Shown here: piece after piece, positions 18,961 through 29,824 of the stretch
How the letters are laid out: every line of letters begins with the position of its first letter
Position numbering within the stretch: position 1 is the stretch's first letter
Assembly (NCBI RefSeq): GCF_001423845.1
Contig: NZ_LMPM01000001.1
Location: 490,001 to 554,000, forward strand
Source: Sphingomonas sp. Leaf357
GTDB taxonomy: Bacteria; Pseudomonadota; Alphaproteobacteria; Sphingomonadales; Sphingomonadaceae
DNA: 64,000 bases
Reading direction: 5' to 3'
The notes under the pieces: model-generated
Told to the model about the DNA's origin: nothing
The model's database searches: none
What the model saw: only the letters and a program-made list of their open reading frames with translations
Position numbers and translations under genes: made by a program

Positions 18961-20286
18961 TCACCCGCCCAGTCGCGCGATCGCCCGCTCGCGCCCGATC
19001 AGCGGCAGCAACGCCGCCATGTCCGGCCCGTGATCCAGCCCGGTGAGCGCACGGCGCAGCGGCAGGAACAGCGCCTTGCCCTGGCGCCCGCTCGACGCCT
19101 TCAACGCCCCGGTCAGCGCGTGCCACGGGTCGGCGGACCAGTCGATCGTGCCCGCGACTCGCGCCGCCTCGGCCAGGAAATCCGCATCGGCGGGGTCGCG
19201 CCCGCCGCCCACGTCGCCCTCGATCACGGTCCACCAGTCCGCCGCCTCGGCCACGGTCTTCAGGTTCGGCCTCACCGCATCCCATTCCGCGCGGGTCATG
19301 CCCTCGGGCAGGCGCGCCGAGACCGAGTCGAAATCGAGGCTGTGGACGATCTTCGCGTTCAGCCCGGCCAGTTCGCTATCGTCGAACCGCGCCGGCGCGC
19401 GCCCGAAGCGGGCGAAATCGAACGTCGCGATCAGCGGCGCGACATCGCCGATCGGCTCGACGGGATCGCTCGTCCCGATCCGCGCCAGCAGCGCCCGCAC
19501 CGCGCCGGGCTCGATTCCGGCCTCGCGAAACGCATCGACGCCGAGCGAGCCGAGCCGCTTCGACAATTTGCCCTCGCTGCCGACCAGCAACGCCTCGTGC
19601 GCGAAGGCCGGGCGGGCCGCGCCCATCGCATCGAACATCTGCAATTGCAGCGCGGCGTTCGACACGTGATCCTCGCCGCGCACGACATGCGTGATGCCCA
19701 TCTCGGCATCGTCGATCGCCGACGGGAGCATATAGAGCCACGACCCGTCGGCGCGGCGGATCACCGGGTCGCTCATCGTCGTGGCATCGAACTTCTGGGG
19801 CCCGCGGATCAGGTCGTCCCAGGCGATCGGGGCGTCGTGATCCAGCTTGAAGCGCCAGTGCGGGCGCACGCCGTCCGCCTCCAGCGTCGCGCGCTCGGCA
19901 TCGCTCAGCGCGAGCGCCGCGCGATCGTATACCGGCGGCAGGCCGCGCCCGGCGGCGATCTTGCGCTTCAGGTCGAGTTCCTGCGCGGTTTCGTACGCCG
20001 GATAGACCCGGCCGGCCGCGCGCAACGCTGCGAACTTCGCTTCATACAGATCGAAGCGCGCCGATTGCCGCGCCTCGCCATCGGCGGTCAACCCCAGCCA
20101 GTCGAGATCGGCGCGGATCGCGTCGACATAGTGTTCCTCGCTGCGTTCGGCGTCGGTATCGTCGATGCGCAGCCAGAATTGCCCGCCATGCTTCCGCGCC
20201 CACAGCCAATTGTGGAGCGCGGCGCGGATGTTGCCGACGTGCAGCCGCCCGGTGGGGCTGGGCGCGAAACGGGTGATGACGGTCAT
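18961..20286 (-). CDS. gltX: Glutamyl-tRNA synthetase (short type)
   Basis: 441-aa class I synthetase. HIGH-type motif is LHVGN within [13 protein letters not shown], and KMSKS-type motif is KLSKR. Alphaproteobacteria often carry two GltX paralogues, one of which charges tRNA-Gln as a misacylating step before GatCAB. This shorter form fits one of them; which tRNA it prefers cannot be told here. It is divergent from prs. Confidence 0.94.
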   Translation of the reverse strand: MTVITRFAPSPTGRLHVGNIRAALHNWLWARKHGGQFWLRIDDTDAERSEEHYVDAIRADLDWLGLTADGEARQSARFDLYEAKFAALRAAGRVYPAYETAQELDLKRKIAAGRGLPPVYDRAALALSDAERATLEADGVRPHWRFKLDHDAPIAWDDLIRGPQKFDATTMSDPVIRRADGSWLYMLPSAIDDAEMGITHVVRGEDHVSNAALQLQMFDAMGAARPAFAHEALLVGSEGKLSKRLGSLGVDAFREAGIEPGAVRALLARIGTSDPVEPIGDVAPLIATFDFARFGRAPARFDDSELAGLNAKIVHSLDFDSVSARLPEGMTRAEWDAVRPNLKTVAEAADWWTVIEGDVGGGRDPADADFLAEAARVAGTIDWSADPWHALTGALKASSGRQGKALFLPLRRALTGLDHGPDMAALLPLIGRERAIARLGG

Positions 20287-20390
20287 GCCATCGCTCTAGG
20301 CAGCGCGCGCCTCAGCGGCAATGCCCCCTTTACCGCGAGCGATTCGCCCCTAAAGGATCGCGGACTCGGAGCGCAGGGGAGCAAATCGCG

Positions 20391-21326
20391 ATGAAACTTC
20401 TGACCGGCAATGCGAACCTGCCGCTGGCGCGCGACGTGGCGCGCTATCTCGAGCTGCCGCTGACCCAGGCGAGCGTCCGGCGCTTCGCCGACGAGGAGAT
20501 CTTCGTCGAGATCCAGGAGAATGTGCGCGGCGAGGACGTGTTCGTCCTGCAATCGACCGGTTATCCCGCCAACGACAACCTCATGGAATTGCTGATCTGC
20601 ATCGATGCGCTGAAGCGCGCATCGGCCAAGCGGATCACCGCCGTCGTGCCCTATTTCGGCTATGCCCGGCAGGATCGCAAACCGGGGCCGCGCACGCCGA
20701 TCTCGGCCAAGCTGGTCGCCAATCTGATCACCGTCGCGGGGGCCGACCGCGTCCTGTCGGTCGATCTGCACGCCGGACAGATCCAGGGCTTCTTCGACAT
20801 CCCGACCGACAATCTGTTCGCCGCGCCGGTGATGTCGGCGGATATCCTGACGCGCTATGGCGGGCGCAACCTGATGGTCGTGTCGCCCGACGTCGGCGGC
20901 GTCGTGCGCGCGCGGGCGCTGGCCAAGCGACTTGACAACGCGCCGCTCGCGATCGTCGACAAGCGCCGCGAACGTGCCGGCGAATCCGAAGTGATGAACA
21001 TTATCGGCGATGTCGAGGGGCGCTTCTGCATCCTCATCGACGATATCGTCGATTCGGGCGGCACGCTGTGCAACGCCGCCGCCGCGCTGAAGGAAGCGGG
21101 CGCGGCGGGCGTCGCCGCCTATATCACCCACGGCGTGCTGTCGGGCGGTGCGGTGGCGCGGGTCGAGGGATCGGCGCTGGAGGAACTGGTGATCACCGAT
21201 TCGATCGGCAGCCACGACATCGTCGCCACCGCCAAGCGCATTCGCCACCTGACCATCGCCCCCCTGCTGGCCGAAGCGATCCGCCGCATCGCGGACGAGA
21301 GTTCGGTCTCCTCGCTGTTCGACTAG
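20391..21326 (+). CDS. prs: Ribose-phosphate pyrophosphokinase
   Basis: Makes PRPP for purine, pyrimidine, histidine and tryptophan synthesis. 311 aa. The flexible catalytic/ATP region is [33 protein letters not shown] follows, and the PRPP loop is [12 protein letters not shown]. All are intact and the length is standard. Convergent with the TSUP gene across a family A repeat. Confidence 0.97.
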   Translation: MKLLTGNANLPLARDVARYLELPLTQASVRRFADEEIFVEIQENVRGEDVFVLQSTGYPANDNLMELLICIDALKRASAKRITAVVPYFGYARQDRKPGPRTPISAKLVANLITVAGADRVLSVDLHAGQIQGFFDIPTDNLFAAPVMSADILTRYGGRNLMVVSPDVGGVVRARALAKRLDNAPLAIVDKRRERAGESEVMNIIGDVEGRFCILIDDIVDSGGTLCNAAAALKEAGAAGVAAYITHGVLSGGAVARVEGSALEELVITDSIGSHDIVATAKRIRHLTIAPLLAEAIRRIADESSVSSLFD

Positions 21327-21356
21327 GGTCGTCCGGGCCACGCGGCTTCCCCGCTT

Positions 21357-21440
21357 GCGTTCGCCCTGAGCCAGTCGACGGGCCGTCCTCTTTGGAGCTC
21401 GAAGAAAAGGGCAGCGCCTCGACAAGCTCGGCACGACCGG
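21357..21440. repeat. Palindromic element, family A (diverged)
   Basis: Left arm GCGTTCGCCCTGAGCCAGTC from 21357 and right arm ending CAAGCTCGGCACGACCGG at 21440. The arms carry several mismatches against the copies at 11987 and 18851. It lies between convergent prs and the TSUP gene. Confidence 0.7.
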
Positions 21441-21470
21441 GGGGTGAGAATGGCATCAGGCCGGCCGAAC

Positions 21471-22220
21471 CTAAGCCACCGCATCCCAGATCAGTTTCAC
21501 TCCCACCAGCATCATCAGCACGTAGATCGCGGTGTAGAAGCGTTCCGGCGCGATCCGCCGCACCACCCACACGCCGCCCAGCGTGGAAAGGATCGCCACC
21601 GGCATCAGCAGCCCGGCGGTGACCAGATTGTCGTGGCTGAACTGGCCCAGCGCCCAATAGGCCGGCACCTTCGCCCAGTTGACGATCGCGAAGAAGATCG
21701 CCGTCGTGCCGACCAGCACGTCGCGCGACAGGCGGCGCGGCAGCACCCAGACTTGGAACGGCGGCTGCCCGGCATGCGCGATCTGGCTGGTGAAGCCCGA
21801 GGCGACGCCGCACACCGTGCCGACCCAGCCGGGGGAGTTGGCGGCGGCGGCCAGTTGATGGCCGCGCTCGCGCCACAGACGGTATGCGCCAAACACCAGG
21901 CTGATCGCGCCGACCAACCCCAGCACCGCATCCGCCGAGACCCGCGCCGCGAAGACATAGCCGAGCGCGATGCCGATCGCGGCACCGGGCAGGGTCCAGC
22001 CCAGTACGTACCCGTCCCAGTTCTTGCGGAACGCCCACACGCCGACGACGTCTTGTACGATCAGGATCGGCAGCAGGATCGCCGCCGCGCGCACCGGCGA
22101 GATCGCCAGCGCCATCATCGGCAAGGACAACGCACCCATCCCGGCGAATCCGCCCTTGGCCAGCCCGAGCAGGATCACCGCCGGCACCGCCAGCGCGAAG
22201 AACAAAGCGCTTTCGGTCAA
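21471..22220 (-). CDS. TSUP (TauE/SafE) family membrane permease
   Basis: 249 aa with about eight hydrophobic helices and the family-typical GLAKGGFAGMGALSLPMMAL near the N-terminus. Relatives export sulfite or organosulfur anions; the substrate here is unknown. The start is a TTG at 22220 overlapping the crtZ stop as TTGA. It gives the standard N-terminus (LTESALFFALAVPA). The longer upstream frame is antisense-like sequence inside crtZ. Confidence 0.87.
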   Translation of the reverse strand: MTESALFFALAVPAVILLGLAKGGFAGMGALSLPMMALAISPVRAAAILLPILIVQDVVGVWAFRKNWDGYVLGWTLPGAAIGIALGYVFAARVSADAVLGLVGAISLVFGAYRLWRERGHQLAAAANSPGWVGTVCGVASGFTSQIAHAGQPPFQVWVLPRRLSRDVLVGTTAIFFAIVNWAKVPAYWALGQFSHDNLVTAGLLMPVAILSTLGGVWVVRRIAPERFYTAIYVLMMLVGVKLIWDAVA

Positions 22221-22735
22221 GCGGGGGGCGTTTCGGACCGCTCCACCGGCGCCCGCACCCCCGCCCGGTCGCGGCGCTTGAGTTCGGCCTTCAACTCCTC
22301 GGGCTTCGGGGCCCATAGGAAGCCGAAGCTGACCGTGCCGTGCTTGGTCTCGACCACGTGATGCAGCCGGTGCGCCTGGATGATGCGCTTCATGTATGCG
22401 GACTTGGGCAGATAGCGGTGGTTCAGGCGTTTGTGGACGATGACGTCATGAAAGCCGAAATAGATCGCGCCATAGGCCGCGATGCCGCCGCCGATCCACG
22501 CGAAGCCCGGCCACCAGCCGAGTTGCACGCCTCCCAGCAGCAGGACGAACGAGGGGACCGCGAAGATCACGGCGTAGAGATCGTTCAATTCCCAATTGCC
22601 GTGGCGCACCCGGTGGTGGCTCTCGTGCAGGAACCAGCCGAAGCCGTGCATCACCCAGCGATGCGCGACATAGGCGAAGCCTTCCATGAAGACGATCGTC
22701 GCCAGCGCGATAAGGAGTCCGGTTGCCCAGTGCAT
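22217..22735 (-). CDS. crtZ: Beta-carotene hydroxylase CrtZ-type (fatty acid hydroxylase superfamily)
   Basis: 172-aa di-iron membrane hydroxylase. Histidine clusters are HRWVMH, HESHH, FHDVIVHKRLNH and HRLHH, with hydrophobic helices between them. It converts beta-carotene to zeaxanthin, consistent with yellow sphingomonad pigments. I chose the ATG at 22735 (MHWATGLLIALA) because it matches the family N-terminus and the upstream extension is basic and unlike it. A TSUP permease gene is coupled downstream. Confidence 0.9.
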   Translation of the reverse strand: MHWATGLLIALATIVFMEGFAYVAHRWVMHGFGWFLHESHHRVRHGNWELNDLYAVIFAVPSFVLLLGGVQLGWWPGFAWIGGGIAAYGAIYFGFHDVIVHKRLNHRYLPKSAYMKRIIQAHRLHHVVETKHGTVSFGFLWAPKPEELKAELKRRDRAGVRAPVERSETPPA

Positions 22736-22800
22736 GCGCTGCGATATAGCGGCTACCTGTTCGGCTTGCGAGGTAAACCCGTGCCTTTTTACACCCATCC

Positions 22801-22877
22801 CCGTTCGTATCGGACGCAGTCGAGAAACCGAGCGCAGCGCATGCGGCCCGCTTATCGCCTACGCTCGAAACGAACGG
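22801..22877. repeat. Palindromic element, family B, overlapping a start codon
   Basis: Left arm CCGTTCGTATCGGACGCAGT from 22801 and right arm ACGCTCGAAACGAACGG ending at 22877. The inner part of the right arm has diverged relative to the copies at 31069 and 54805. The ATG of the following lipoprotein gene (22841) lies in the loop. Confidence 0.7.
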
Positions 22878-23185
22878 GAGTGGCGGTGGCACTCGGTTTG
22901 ATGCTCGCACTCGCCGCCTGCTCGCCGATCGAGAGTCGCACGCGCGATGGTCTGATCCGCGCCGGCCTGTCGCCCAAGCTCGCCACCTGCATGGCCAAGC
23001 CGATGTCCGAACAGCTTTCGGTCGCGCAGCTGCGCAAGCTGGCCAAACTGGGGACATCGGCGGGTGAGTCCGGGGAGGGGCACGGCCGCAAGCATCTTCT
23101 CAAGCGCATCCGGTCGCTCGACGATCCGCAGATCGTCTCGGTCACCGCCACCGCCGCCGCTTTGTGTTCGGTCGGGCTGAACTGA
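22841..23185 (+). CDS. Small putative lipoprotein
   Basis: 114 aa. An N-terminal signal has arginines and lysine at residues 2-11 and a hydrophobic stretch VAVALGLMLALAA. It ends at the lipobox cysteine C27 (LAAC). The mature part is basic and has no known domain. Residues 1-12 are encoded inside a family B palindromic element. GTG codons at 22880 or 22886 would leave a signal with no positive charge, so the ATG in the repeat is the better start. Confidence 0.7.
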   Translation: MRPAYRLRSKRTGVAVALGLMLALAACSPIESRTRDGLIRAGLSPKLATCMAKPMSEQLSVAQLRKLAKLGTSAGESGEGHGRKHLLKRIRSLDDPQIVSVTATAAALCSVGLN

Positions 23186-23281
23186 GCGCGCGGGCGTGGA
23201 CGCCCGGGGTGGATTCGCGTCGGCCACTGTGCTTAAGGCCCATGCAAACCTCCGTTTCAGCGAAAGGTGCGAACGCGTCTC

Positions 23282-24481
<1,200 letters not shown>

Positions 24482-24500
24482 TTCGTGCTATAGGTGGAGA

Positions 24501-24743
24501 ATGACCGAGAATGTCGAGAACCTGATTCTGGAGCATCTCAAGCGCTTTCAGGCTACGCTCGATCGGATCGAGCGTGATTTGCGCGATGTGAAGACCCGGC
24601 AAGGCGACACGCATACCGCCGTGATCGGCTTGCGTCGCGATCAGGTCAACGATGCCGAGATCTCGGCCCATCTACAGCTACAGCTGGATGGCATGCAGGA
24701 TCGGCTCGACCGCATCGAACGTCGCCTCGAACTATCGAACTGA
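24501..24743 (+). CDS. Small coiled-coil protein
   Basis: 80 aa, almost entirely heptad-like charged helix (LERIERDL-like patterns: LDRIERDLRDVK and LDRIERRLEL), with no membrane segment or cysteine. The ribosome site GGTGGAGA lies directly before the ATG at 24501. It lies between sucC and etfB on the same strand and probably shares their transcript. Function unknown. Confidence 0.75.
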   Translation: MTENVENLILEHLKRFQATLDRIERDLRDVKTRQGDTHTAVIGLRRDQVNDAEISAHLQLQLDGMQDRLDRIERRLELSN

Positions 24744-24797
24744 GCATTGAACCACGCCTCCCCAGGAAATGTGGTCGGACTTTGGAGTGGAACGCAG

Positions 24798-25544
24798 ATG
24801 AAGGTATTGGTGCCGGTCAAGCGCGTGCTTGACTATAACGTGAAGCCCCGCGTGAAGGCGGACGGGACGGGCGTCGATCTGGCGAACGTCAAGATGAGCA
24901 TGAACCCGTTCGACGAGATCGCGGTCGAAGAGGCGATCCGTCTCAAGGACAAGGGCGTCACCGAGATCGTCGTCGTCTCGATCGGCGAGCAGAAGGCGCA
25001 GGAAACGCTGCGCACCGCGCTCGCGATGGGTGCCGACCGCGCGATCCTGGTCGTCTCGGACGAGAAGGTCGAGCCGCTGGGCGTGGCCAAGCTGCTCAAG
25101 GCGATCGTGGACGAGGAGAAGCCCGATCTGGTGATCCTGGGCAAGCAGGCGATCGACGACGACAACAACCAGACCGGCCAGATGCTGGCGGGCCTGCTCG
25201 GCGTCGGGCAAGCGACGTTCGCGTCGAAGGTCGAGCTGACCGCCGACAGCGTCACCGTGACGCGCGAAGTGGATGGCGGTTCGGAAACCGAAACGCTCAA
25301 GCTGCCCGCGATCGTCACCACCGATCTGCGCCTCAACGAACCGCGTTACGCCTCGCTGCCCAACATCATGAAGGCGAAGTCCAAGCCGATGGCGCAGAAG
25401 ACCGCCGCCGATTACGGCGTCGACGTCGCACCCCGCCTGACCACGCTGAAGGTGGTCGAGCCGGCCAAGCGTTCCGCCGGGATCAAGGTCGCCGACGTGG
25501 ATGAGCTGGTCGGTAAATTGAAGGCGATGGGAGTCGCGAAATGA
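24798..25544 (+). CDS. etfB: Electron transfer flavoprotein, beta subunit
   Basis: 248-aa ETF beta subunit, which binds AMP and, with EtfA, passes electrons from acyl-CoA and other dehydrogenases to the quinone pool via ETF-QO. It shows the standard start [15 protein letters not shown] and the signature [17 protein letters not shown] and [13 protein letters not shown]. Stop overlaps etfA through ATGA. Confidence 0.97.
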   Translation: MKVLVPVKRVLDYNVKPRVKADGTGVDLANVKMSMNPFDEIAVEEAIRLKDKGVTEIVVVSIGEQKAQETLRTALAMGADRAILVVSDEKVEPLGVAKLLKAIVDEEKPDLVILGKQAIDDDNNQTGQMLAGLLGVGQATFASKVELTADSVTVTREVDGGSETETLKLPAIVTTDLRLNEPRYASLPNIMKAKSKPMAQKTAADYGVDVAPRLTTLKVVEPAKRSAGIKVADVDELVGKLKAMGVAK

Positions 25545-26470
25545 AGACTTTGGTCTGGGTCGAACATGACGGCGCCACCGTCAAGGATGCCACGCTCGCC
25601 GTGGTCACCGCCGCCTCGCAATTGGGCGAAGTCCATCTGATCGTCGCCGGCCAGGGCGTCGATGCGGTCGCCGCCGAAGCCGCGAAGATCGCCGGCGTCG
25701 GCAAGGTGCACGTCGCCGACGACGCGGCCTACGCACATGCGCTGGCCGAGAACGTCGCGCCGCTGATCGTCCAGCTGATGGGCGACCACGACGCCGTGCT
25801 GTTCCCTGCCACCTCGGGCGGCAAGAACATCGCGCCGCGCGTCGCCGCTTTGCTCGACGTGATGCAGATCAGCGACATCCTGTCGGTCGAGAGCGAGGAC
25901 ACGTTCACGCGGCCGATCTACGCGGGCAACGCGATCGCCACCGTGCAGACGAAGGACGCCAAGAAGGTCATCACCGTCCGCGGCACCGCCTTCGCCAAGG
26001 CCGCCGCCGAAGGCGGTTCGGGCGCGGTCGAGGCCGTCGCGACCACCGGTGACATCGGCGTCTCGACCTATGTCGGCAGCGAGATCGCCAAGTCGGAGCG
26101 CCCCGAACTGACCAGCGCAAAGATCATCGTCTCGGGAGGCCGCGCGCTCGGTTCGGGCGAACAGTTCCACGCGCTGATCGATCCGCTTGCCGACAAGCTC
26201 GGCGCCGGCGTCGGCGCGAGCCGTGCGGCGGTGGACGCGGGCTATGCTCCGAATGATTATCAGGTCGGCCAAACCGGCAAGATCGTCGCTCCGGAAGTAT
26301 ATGTCGCGGTCGGCATCTCCGGCGCGATTCAGCATCTCGCCGGCATGAAGGATAGCAAGACGATCATCGCGATCAACAAGGACGAGGACGCCCCGATCTT
26401 CCAGGTCGCGGACATCGGCCTGGTCGGCGATCTGTTCAAGATCGTACCGGAATTGACCGAGAAGCTCTGA
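25541..26470 (+). CDS. etfA: Electron transfer flavoprotein, alpha subunit
   Basis: 309-aa FAD-binding partner of EtfB. The C-terminal FAD domain is clear: [52 protein letters not shown] minus overlaps, and [18 protein letters not shown] strong terminator follows 25 bases after the stop. Confidence 0.97.
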   Translation: MKTLVWVEHDGATVKDATLAVVTAASQLGEVHLIVAGQGVDAVAAEAAKIAGVGKVHVADDAAYAHALAENVAPLIVQLMGDHDAVLFPATSGGKNIAPRVAALLDVMQISDILSVESEDTFTRPIYAGNAIATVQTKDAKKVITVRGTAFAKAAAEGGSGAVEAVATTGDIGVSTYVGSEIAKSERPELTSAKIIVSGGRALGSGEQFHALIDPLADKLGAGVGASRAAVDAGYAPNDYQVGQTGKIVAPEVYVAVGISGAIQHLAGMKDSKTIIAINKDEDAPIFQVADIGLVGDLFKIVPELTEKL

Positions 26471-26495
26471 CGCCAAGCTTGAAATAGATTGCAGA

Positions 26496-26535
26496 GGGGC
26501 GGTGCGATTTCAATCGCGTCGCCCCTTTTCGTTTT
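26496..26535 (+). terminator. Rho-independent terminator after etfA
   Basis: Stem GGGGCGGTGCGATT pairs with AATCGCGTCGCCCC (two-base mismatch in the middle) across a two-base loop. It is followed by the T-rich run TTTTCGTTTT. Confidence 0.85.
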
Positions 26536-26544
26536 GGCCCCGTG

Positions 26545-26578
26545 TTGAAAACCGCCGTAACCTGCATTACAATGTAAT
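26545..26578 (+). promoter_or_regulatory. Toxin-antitoxin promoter and operator
   Basis: TTGAAA (26545-26550), a 17-base spacer and TACAAT (26568-26573) form a good sigma70-like promoter. The inverted repeat ATTAC-AAT-GTAAT (26566-26578) covers the -10. The antitoxin ATG at 26581 lies at the predicted transcription start, so the message may be leaderless. Autorepression by the antitoxin or the complex is the family norm. Confidence 0.65.
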
Positions 26579-26580
26579 AC

Positions 26581-26844
26581 ATGGCCGCAAACGCTCTCGT
26601 TCAAACTCGGATCAACGGCATCGTCAAGGATGAGGCCGCCGCCGTTCTTGCAACGATGGGACTTACCGTTTCGGATGCGGTTCGGCTTCTTTTGACGCGT
26701 GTCGCGCATGACAAGGCGTTGCCGTTTGACCCGCTTACCCCGAACGCTGAAACGATTGCCGCGATAAAGGAAGCGCGCGGCGGCGGATTGAAATCTTTTA
26801 CCTCGATCGATGCCTTGATGGCAGATCTCGATGCGGACGATTGA
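26581..26844 (+). CDS. RelB/DinJ family antitoxin
   Basis: 87 aa. The N-terminal half is a ribbon-helix-helix DNA-binding fold (ALVQTRINGIVKDEAAAVLA, then MGLTVSDAVRLLLTRVA). The C-terminal half is the toxin-binding tail. It overlaps the toxin gene by 14 bases, the usual arrangement. GC content is lower than its neighbours, consistent with horizontal gain. Confidence 0.92.
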   Translation: MAANALVQTRINGIVKDEAAAVLATMGLTVSDAVRLLLTRVAHDKALPFDPLTPNAETIAAIKEARGGGLKSFTSIDALMADLDADD

Positions 26845-27112
26845 GCGCACCGGGCAATTCAAAAAAGATTACAAGCGCGAAAGCAGAGGACGTCACCGCC
26901 AAACGCTATCCAGCGACCTTGCCGTGTTACTCGTTCAACTTGCCAGCGACGGCACACTCTCTCCAAATTACCGCGATCACGCTCTCATCGGCGACTGGAA
27001 AGATCATCGCGATTGCCATGTGAAGCCCGATCTGGTGCTGATCTATCGGAAACCGGACGATCACACGCTGCAGTTGGTTCGCCTTGGCTCGCACGCCGAA
27101 CTAGGCTGGTAA
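26831..27112 (+). CDS. YafQ family type II toxin (mRNA interferase)
   Basis: 93-aa RelE/ParE-fold toxin. It keeps the YafQ active-site set: H50, H63, D67 (KPDLVLIY) and H88 (LGSHAEL), within the characteristic LIGDWKDHRDCHVKPDLVLI minus nothing else. YafQ cleaves translating mRNA on the ribosome. The module is intact and probably active. Convergent with the cupin gene, 13 bases away. Confidence 0.93.
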   Translation: MRTIERTGQFKKDYKRESRGRHRQTLSSDLAVLLVQLASDGTLSPNYRDHALIGDWKDHRDCHVKPDLVLIYRKPDDHTLQLVRLGSHAELGW

Positions 27113-27125
27113 ACGCGTACCGTCG

Positions 27126-27524
27126 CTATCCTTTTCTATACTCCGCGTCCGACACCTTCTCCATCCATTCCACCGCTTTGCCGTCCAGTGCTTCCTGAAT
27201 CGCGATATGGATCATCGCGTTGGTCGCGCTGGCGCCGTGCCAGTGCTTCTCGCCGGGCTTGAACCACACCACGTCGCCGGGGCGGATTTCCTCCACCGGG
27301 CCGCCCTCGCGCTGCACCCAGCCCAGGCCGAACGTTACGATCAGCGTCTGGCCGAGCGGATGGGTGTGCCACGCCGTCCGCGCGCCGGGTTCGAACGTCA
27401 CGGTGTTGCCGGCGGTACGCGCGGGATCGGTCGCGCCGAACAGCGGGTCGATCCGCACCGTGCCGGTGAACCAGTCCGCCGGGCCCTTGACCGAGGGGGT
27501 CGATCCGCTGCGGGTGATATGCAT
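27126..27524 (-). CDS. Small cupin-domain protein
   Basis: 132-aa single cupin barrel. Motif 1 is [18 protein letters not shown], and motif 2 is [16 protein letters not shown], keeping the metal-ligand histidines. Relatives are annotated as (R)-mandelonitrile lyase-like or carboxymuconolactone-associated cupins; the activity here is unknown. Start is the ATG at 27524; there is a 50-base gap from the MFS gene upstream. Confidence 0.85.
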   Translation of the reverse strand: MHITRSGSTPSVKGPADWFTGTVRIDPLFGATDPARTAGNTVTFEPGARTAWHTHPLGQTLIVTFGLGWVQREGGPVEEIRPGDVVWFKPGEKHWHGASATNAMIHIAIQEALDGKAVEWMEKVSDAEYRKG

Positions 27525-27574
27525 AATCGTGTCTCCCAGGATGAACCGGGGAAACCACCCGGCACGCCGATCGT

Positions 27575-28798
27575 TCAATCGGTCCCCAGCGGCTTGGCCG
27601 GTGTCGCGACATTCTCCGGCAAGGGCGGGATCGTCCGCAACACCAGCCCGAGCAGAATTGCGAGCGCGCCCAGCCCGCCGCAATACCACGCCACCGCGCT
27701 CCATCCGCCTCGCGTCCACGCCATGCCGCCCAGCGACCCCAGCACGCTCGATCCGGCATAATAGAAGAACAGATACACCGCCGCCGCCTGCCCACGGCGA
27801 GCCGAGGCGCGACGGCCGACCCATGCGCTGGCGATCGAATGCGCGCCGAAGAAGCCGATCGTGACGATGCCGATCCCGGCGATCACCAGCGCCAACGGCC
27901 GCGCGGCGGTGAGCGCGACGCCGGCGATCAACAGAATGACCGGCACCCAGAACACCCGCCGCCCCAAGGTGCCGGCCAGCCCGCCGAACCAGGCCGAACT
28001 GACCGAACCGAGCAGATAGAGCAGGAAGATCGCGCCGACCGCGGCATGGCTCAGCCCGTACGGCGCGCCCATCAGACGGAAACCGGCATAATTGTAGATG
28101 CTGACGAACACACCCATCAGCAGGAACGCCTCGGCGAACAGCAAAGCCATCGCGCGGTCCCGAAACAGCGCGATCATGCCGCGCGCGACATGCCGCACCG
28201 ACGGCGTTGAGGCCACGAACCCTTGCGATTCGGGTGCCAGCCGCCGGAACGCCTCCGCCATCGCCAGGCTGGCGAGCCCGACCGCCGCCATCGCCCAGCG
28301 CCACCCGGCGATGTCGGTCAGCAGGCTCACCCCCAGCCGCCCGGCCATCCCGCCGATCGCGCTGCCGGCGATGTACAGGCCCATCGCCGATCCGACCGAA
28401 ACCTGATCGACCTCCTCGCTGACATAGGCCATCGCCACCGCCGGCACGCCGGCCAGCGCCACGCCGGTGGCGAAGCGGACCGCCAGCAGCACCGGCCAGC
28501 TCGGCGCGGCAGCAGTGGCGAGGCCGAGCGCCCCCGCCAGGAACATTGCCGCGACCATCATCGGCCGCCGTCCCCAGCGATCCGACAGCGCGCCGGCGAA
28601 CAGGATGCCGATCGCCAGCGGACCCGTCGCCAGCCCGATCGCGAGGCTGGCACCCTCCGCGCTCAGCTGAAAATCGCTCGCGAACAGCGGCAGCAACGGC
28701 TGCGCGGCGTAGAGCAGCGAGAAGGTCGAGAACCCGGCGAACAGCATCGCCAGCGTCAGCCGACGATAGCCCGCGCTGCCCTTGGCGAGCGCGCTCAC
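27575..28798 (-). CDS. MFS transporter (YnfM/AraJ-like)
   Basis: 407 aa with twelve predicted helices and the MFS loop signature [13 protein letters not shown] between helices 2 and 3. Substrate unknown; relatives are drug or sugar efflux pumps. The start is a GTG at 28798 overlapping the stop of the amidohydrolase gene as GTGA. The frame is open further upstream, but that is antisense-like sequence inside the amidohydrolase gene. Confidence 0.88.
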   Translation of the reverse strand: MSALAKGSAGYRRLTLAMLFAGFSTFSLLYAAQPLLPLFASDFQLSAEGASLAIGLATGPLAIGILFAGALSDRWGRRPMMVAAMFLAGALGLATAAAPSWPVLLAVRFATGVALAGVPAVAMAYVSEEVDQVSVGSAMGLYIAGSAIGGMAGRLGVSLLTDIAGWRWAMAAVGLASLAMAEAFRRLAPESQGFVASTPSVRHVARGMIALFRDRAMALLFAEAFLLMGVFVSIYNYAGFRLMGAPYGLSHAAVGAIFLLYLLGSVSSAWFGGLAGTLGRRVFWVPVILLIAGVALTAARPLALVIAGIGIVTIGFFGAHSIASAWVGRRASARRGQAAAVYLFFYYAGSSVLGSLGGMAWTRGGWSAVAWYCGGLGALAILLGLVLRTIPPLPENVATPAKPLGTD

Positions 28799-29820
28799 CC
28801 CGGTTCGAACCCGGCGAGCAGGCTCGCCACGTTCGCGCCCAGCGCGTCGATCGCATAGCCGCCCTCCATCGCGATCACCGTCGGCCATCCGCACGCGGCG
28901 ATATCGCGCGCCAGCACGGCATAATCGGCGGTGGTCAGCTTCAAGTGCGAGATCGGATCGCCCTCCCACGTATCCGCGCCGAAGCTCAGCACCAGCAGGT
29001 CGGGCGCGAACCGCCCGATCGCCGCCAGGGCGCTCGCCTGCGCGCGGCGGAACGCGTCCAGCGTCGCGCCCTGCGGTAGGGGCAGGTTCAGCGTCGTGCC
29101 CGCTCCCTCGGCCTCGCCGGTTTCGTCGGCATGGCCCCAAAAGAACGGATAGTCGGTCGCCGGATCGGCATGCAGCGATGCGTAGAACACGTCGCCGCGC
29201 GTCCAGAAGATGTCCTGCGTGCCGTTGCCGTGATGATAGTCGATATCGAGGATCGCGACCCGCTTCGCGCCCGCCTCGCGCGCCGACGTCAGAGCGTATT
29301 GGGCGGCGATCGCGGCGGTGTTGAGGTAGCAATAGCCGCCGAGATAATCCGCCCCGGCATGGTGCCCCGGCGGACGGCACAAGGCGAAGGCGGCGCGCTC
29401 GCCCGCCAGCACGGCCTGCGTCGCCGACAGCACGGCCTGCGCGCTCCAATAGGCCGAAGTCCAGCTGTCGGCGGTCAGCGGGGTGGAGGCATCGAGGCTG
29501 TAGCGCCCGGCCAGCGCATCGATCCGGTCGAGCTTCAGCGGCCGCCGCCCGACGATCGGCCAGATATAGCCCATCACGTCGCCCGGCCGGCCCGCCGCCG
29601 CCCAGCGCGCCGGCGCGTTCTTCAGGAAATCGACATAGCCGGCGTCGTGGATCGCCAGGATCGGGGCCTCGCCATGATCGTGCGGTGCCTCCGTCGCACC
29701 GATCGCCGCCCGAATCGCCTCGGCGCGGGGCGGAGTCTCGGCATAATCGACGAACCCGCCATTGTGCAGTTCCTTGGCCGGGGCATGGGCCAATTGGCGG
29801 GGATCGAAGAACCGGCGCAT
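28795..29820 (-). CDS. Acetylpolyamine amidohydrolase (histone deacetylase family)
   Basis: 341-aa zinc deacetylase. Zinc and charge-relay motifs: [25 protein letters not shown], and [11 protein letters not shown]. It starts [14 protein letters not shown], typical of the bacterial acetylpolyamine hydrolase group. It removes acetyl groups from acetylated polyamines or related amines. It begins 4 bases after nhaA ends and is coupled to the MFS gene, so it may feed or clear substrates of that transporter (inference). Confidence 0.9.
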   Translation of the reverse strand: MRRFFDPRQLAHAPAKELHNGGFVDYAETPPRAEAIRAAIGATEAPHDHGEAPILAIHDAGYVDFLKNAPARWAAAGRPGDVMGYIWPIVGRRPLKLDRIDALAGRYSLDASTPLTADSWTSAYWSAQAVLSATQAVLAGERAAFALCRPPGHHAGADYLGGYCYLNTAAIAAQYALTSAREAGAKRVAILDIDYHHGNGTQDIFWTRGDVFYASLHADPATDYPFFWGHADETGEAEGAGTTLNLPLPQGATLDAFRRAQASALAAIGRFAPDLLVLSFGADTWEGDPISHLKLTTADYAVLARDIAACGWPTVIAMEGGYAIDALGANVASLLAGFEPG

Positions 29821-29824
29821 CACG

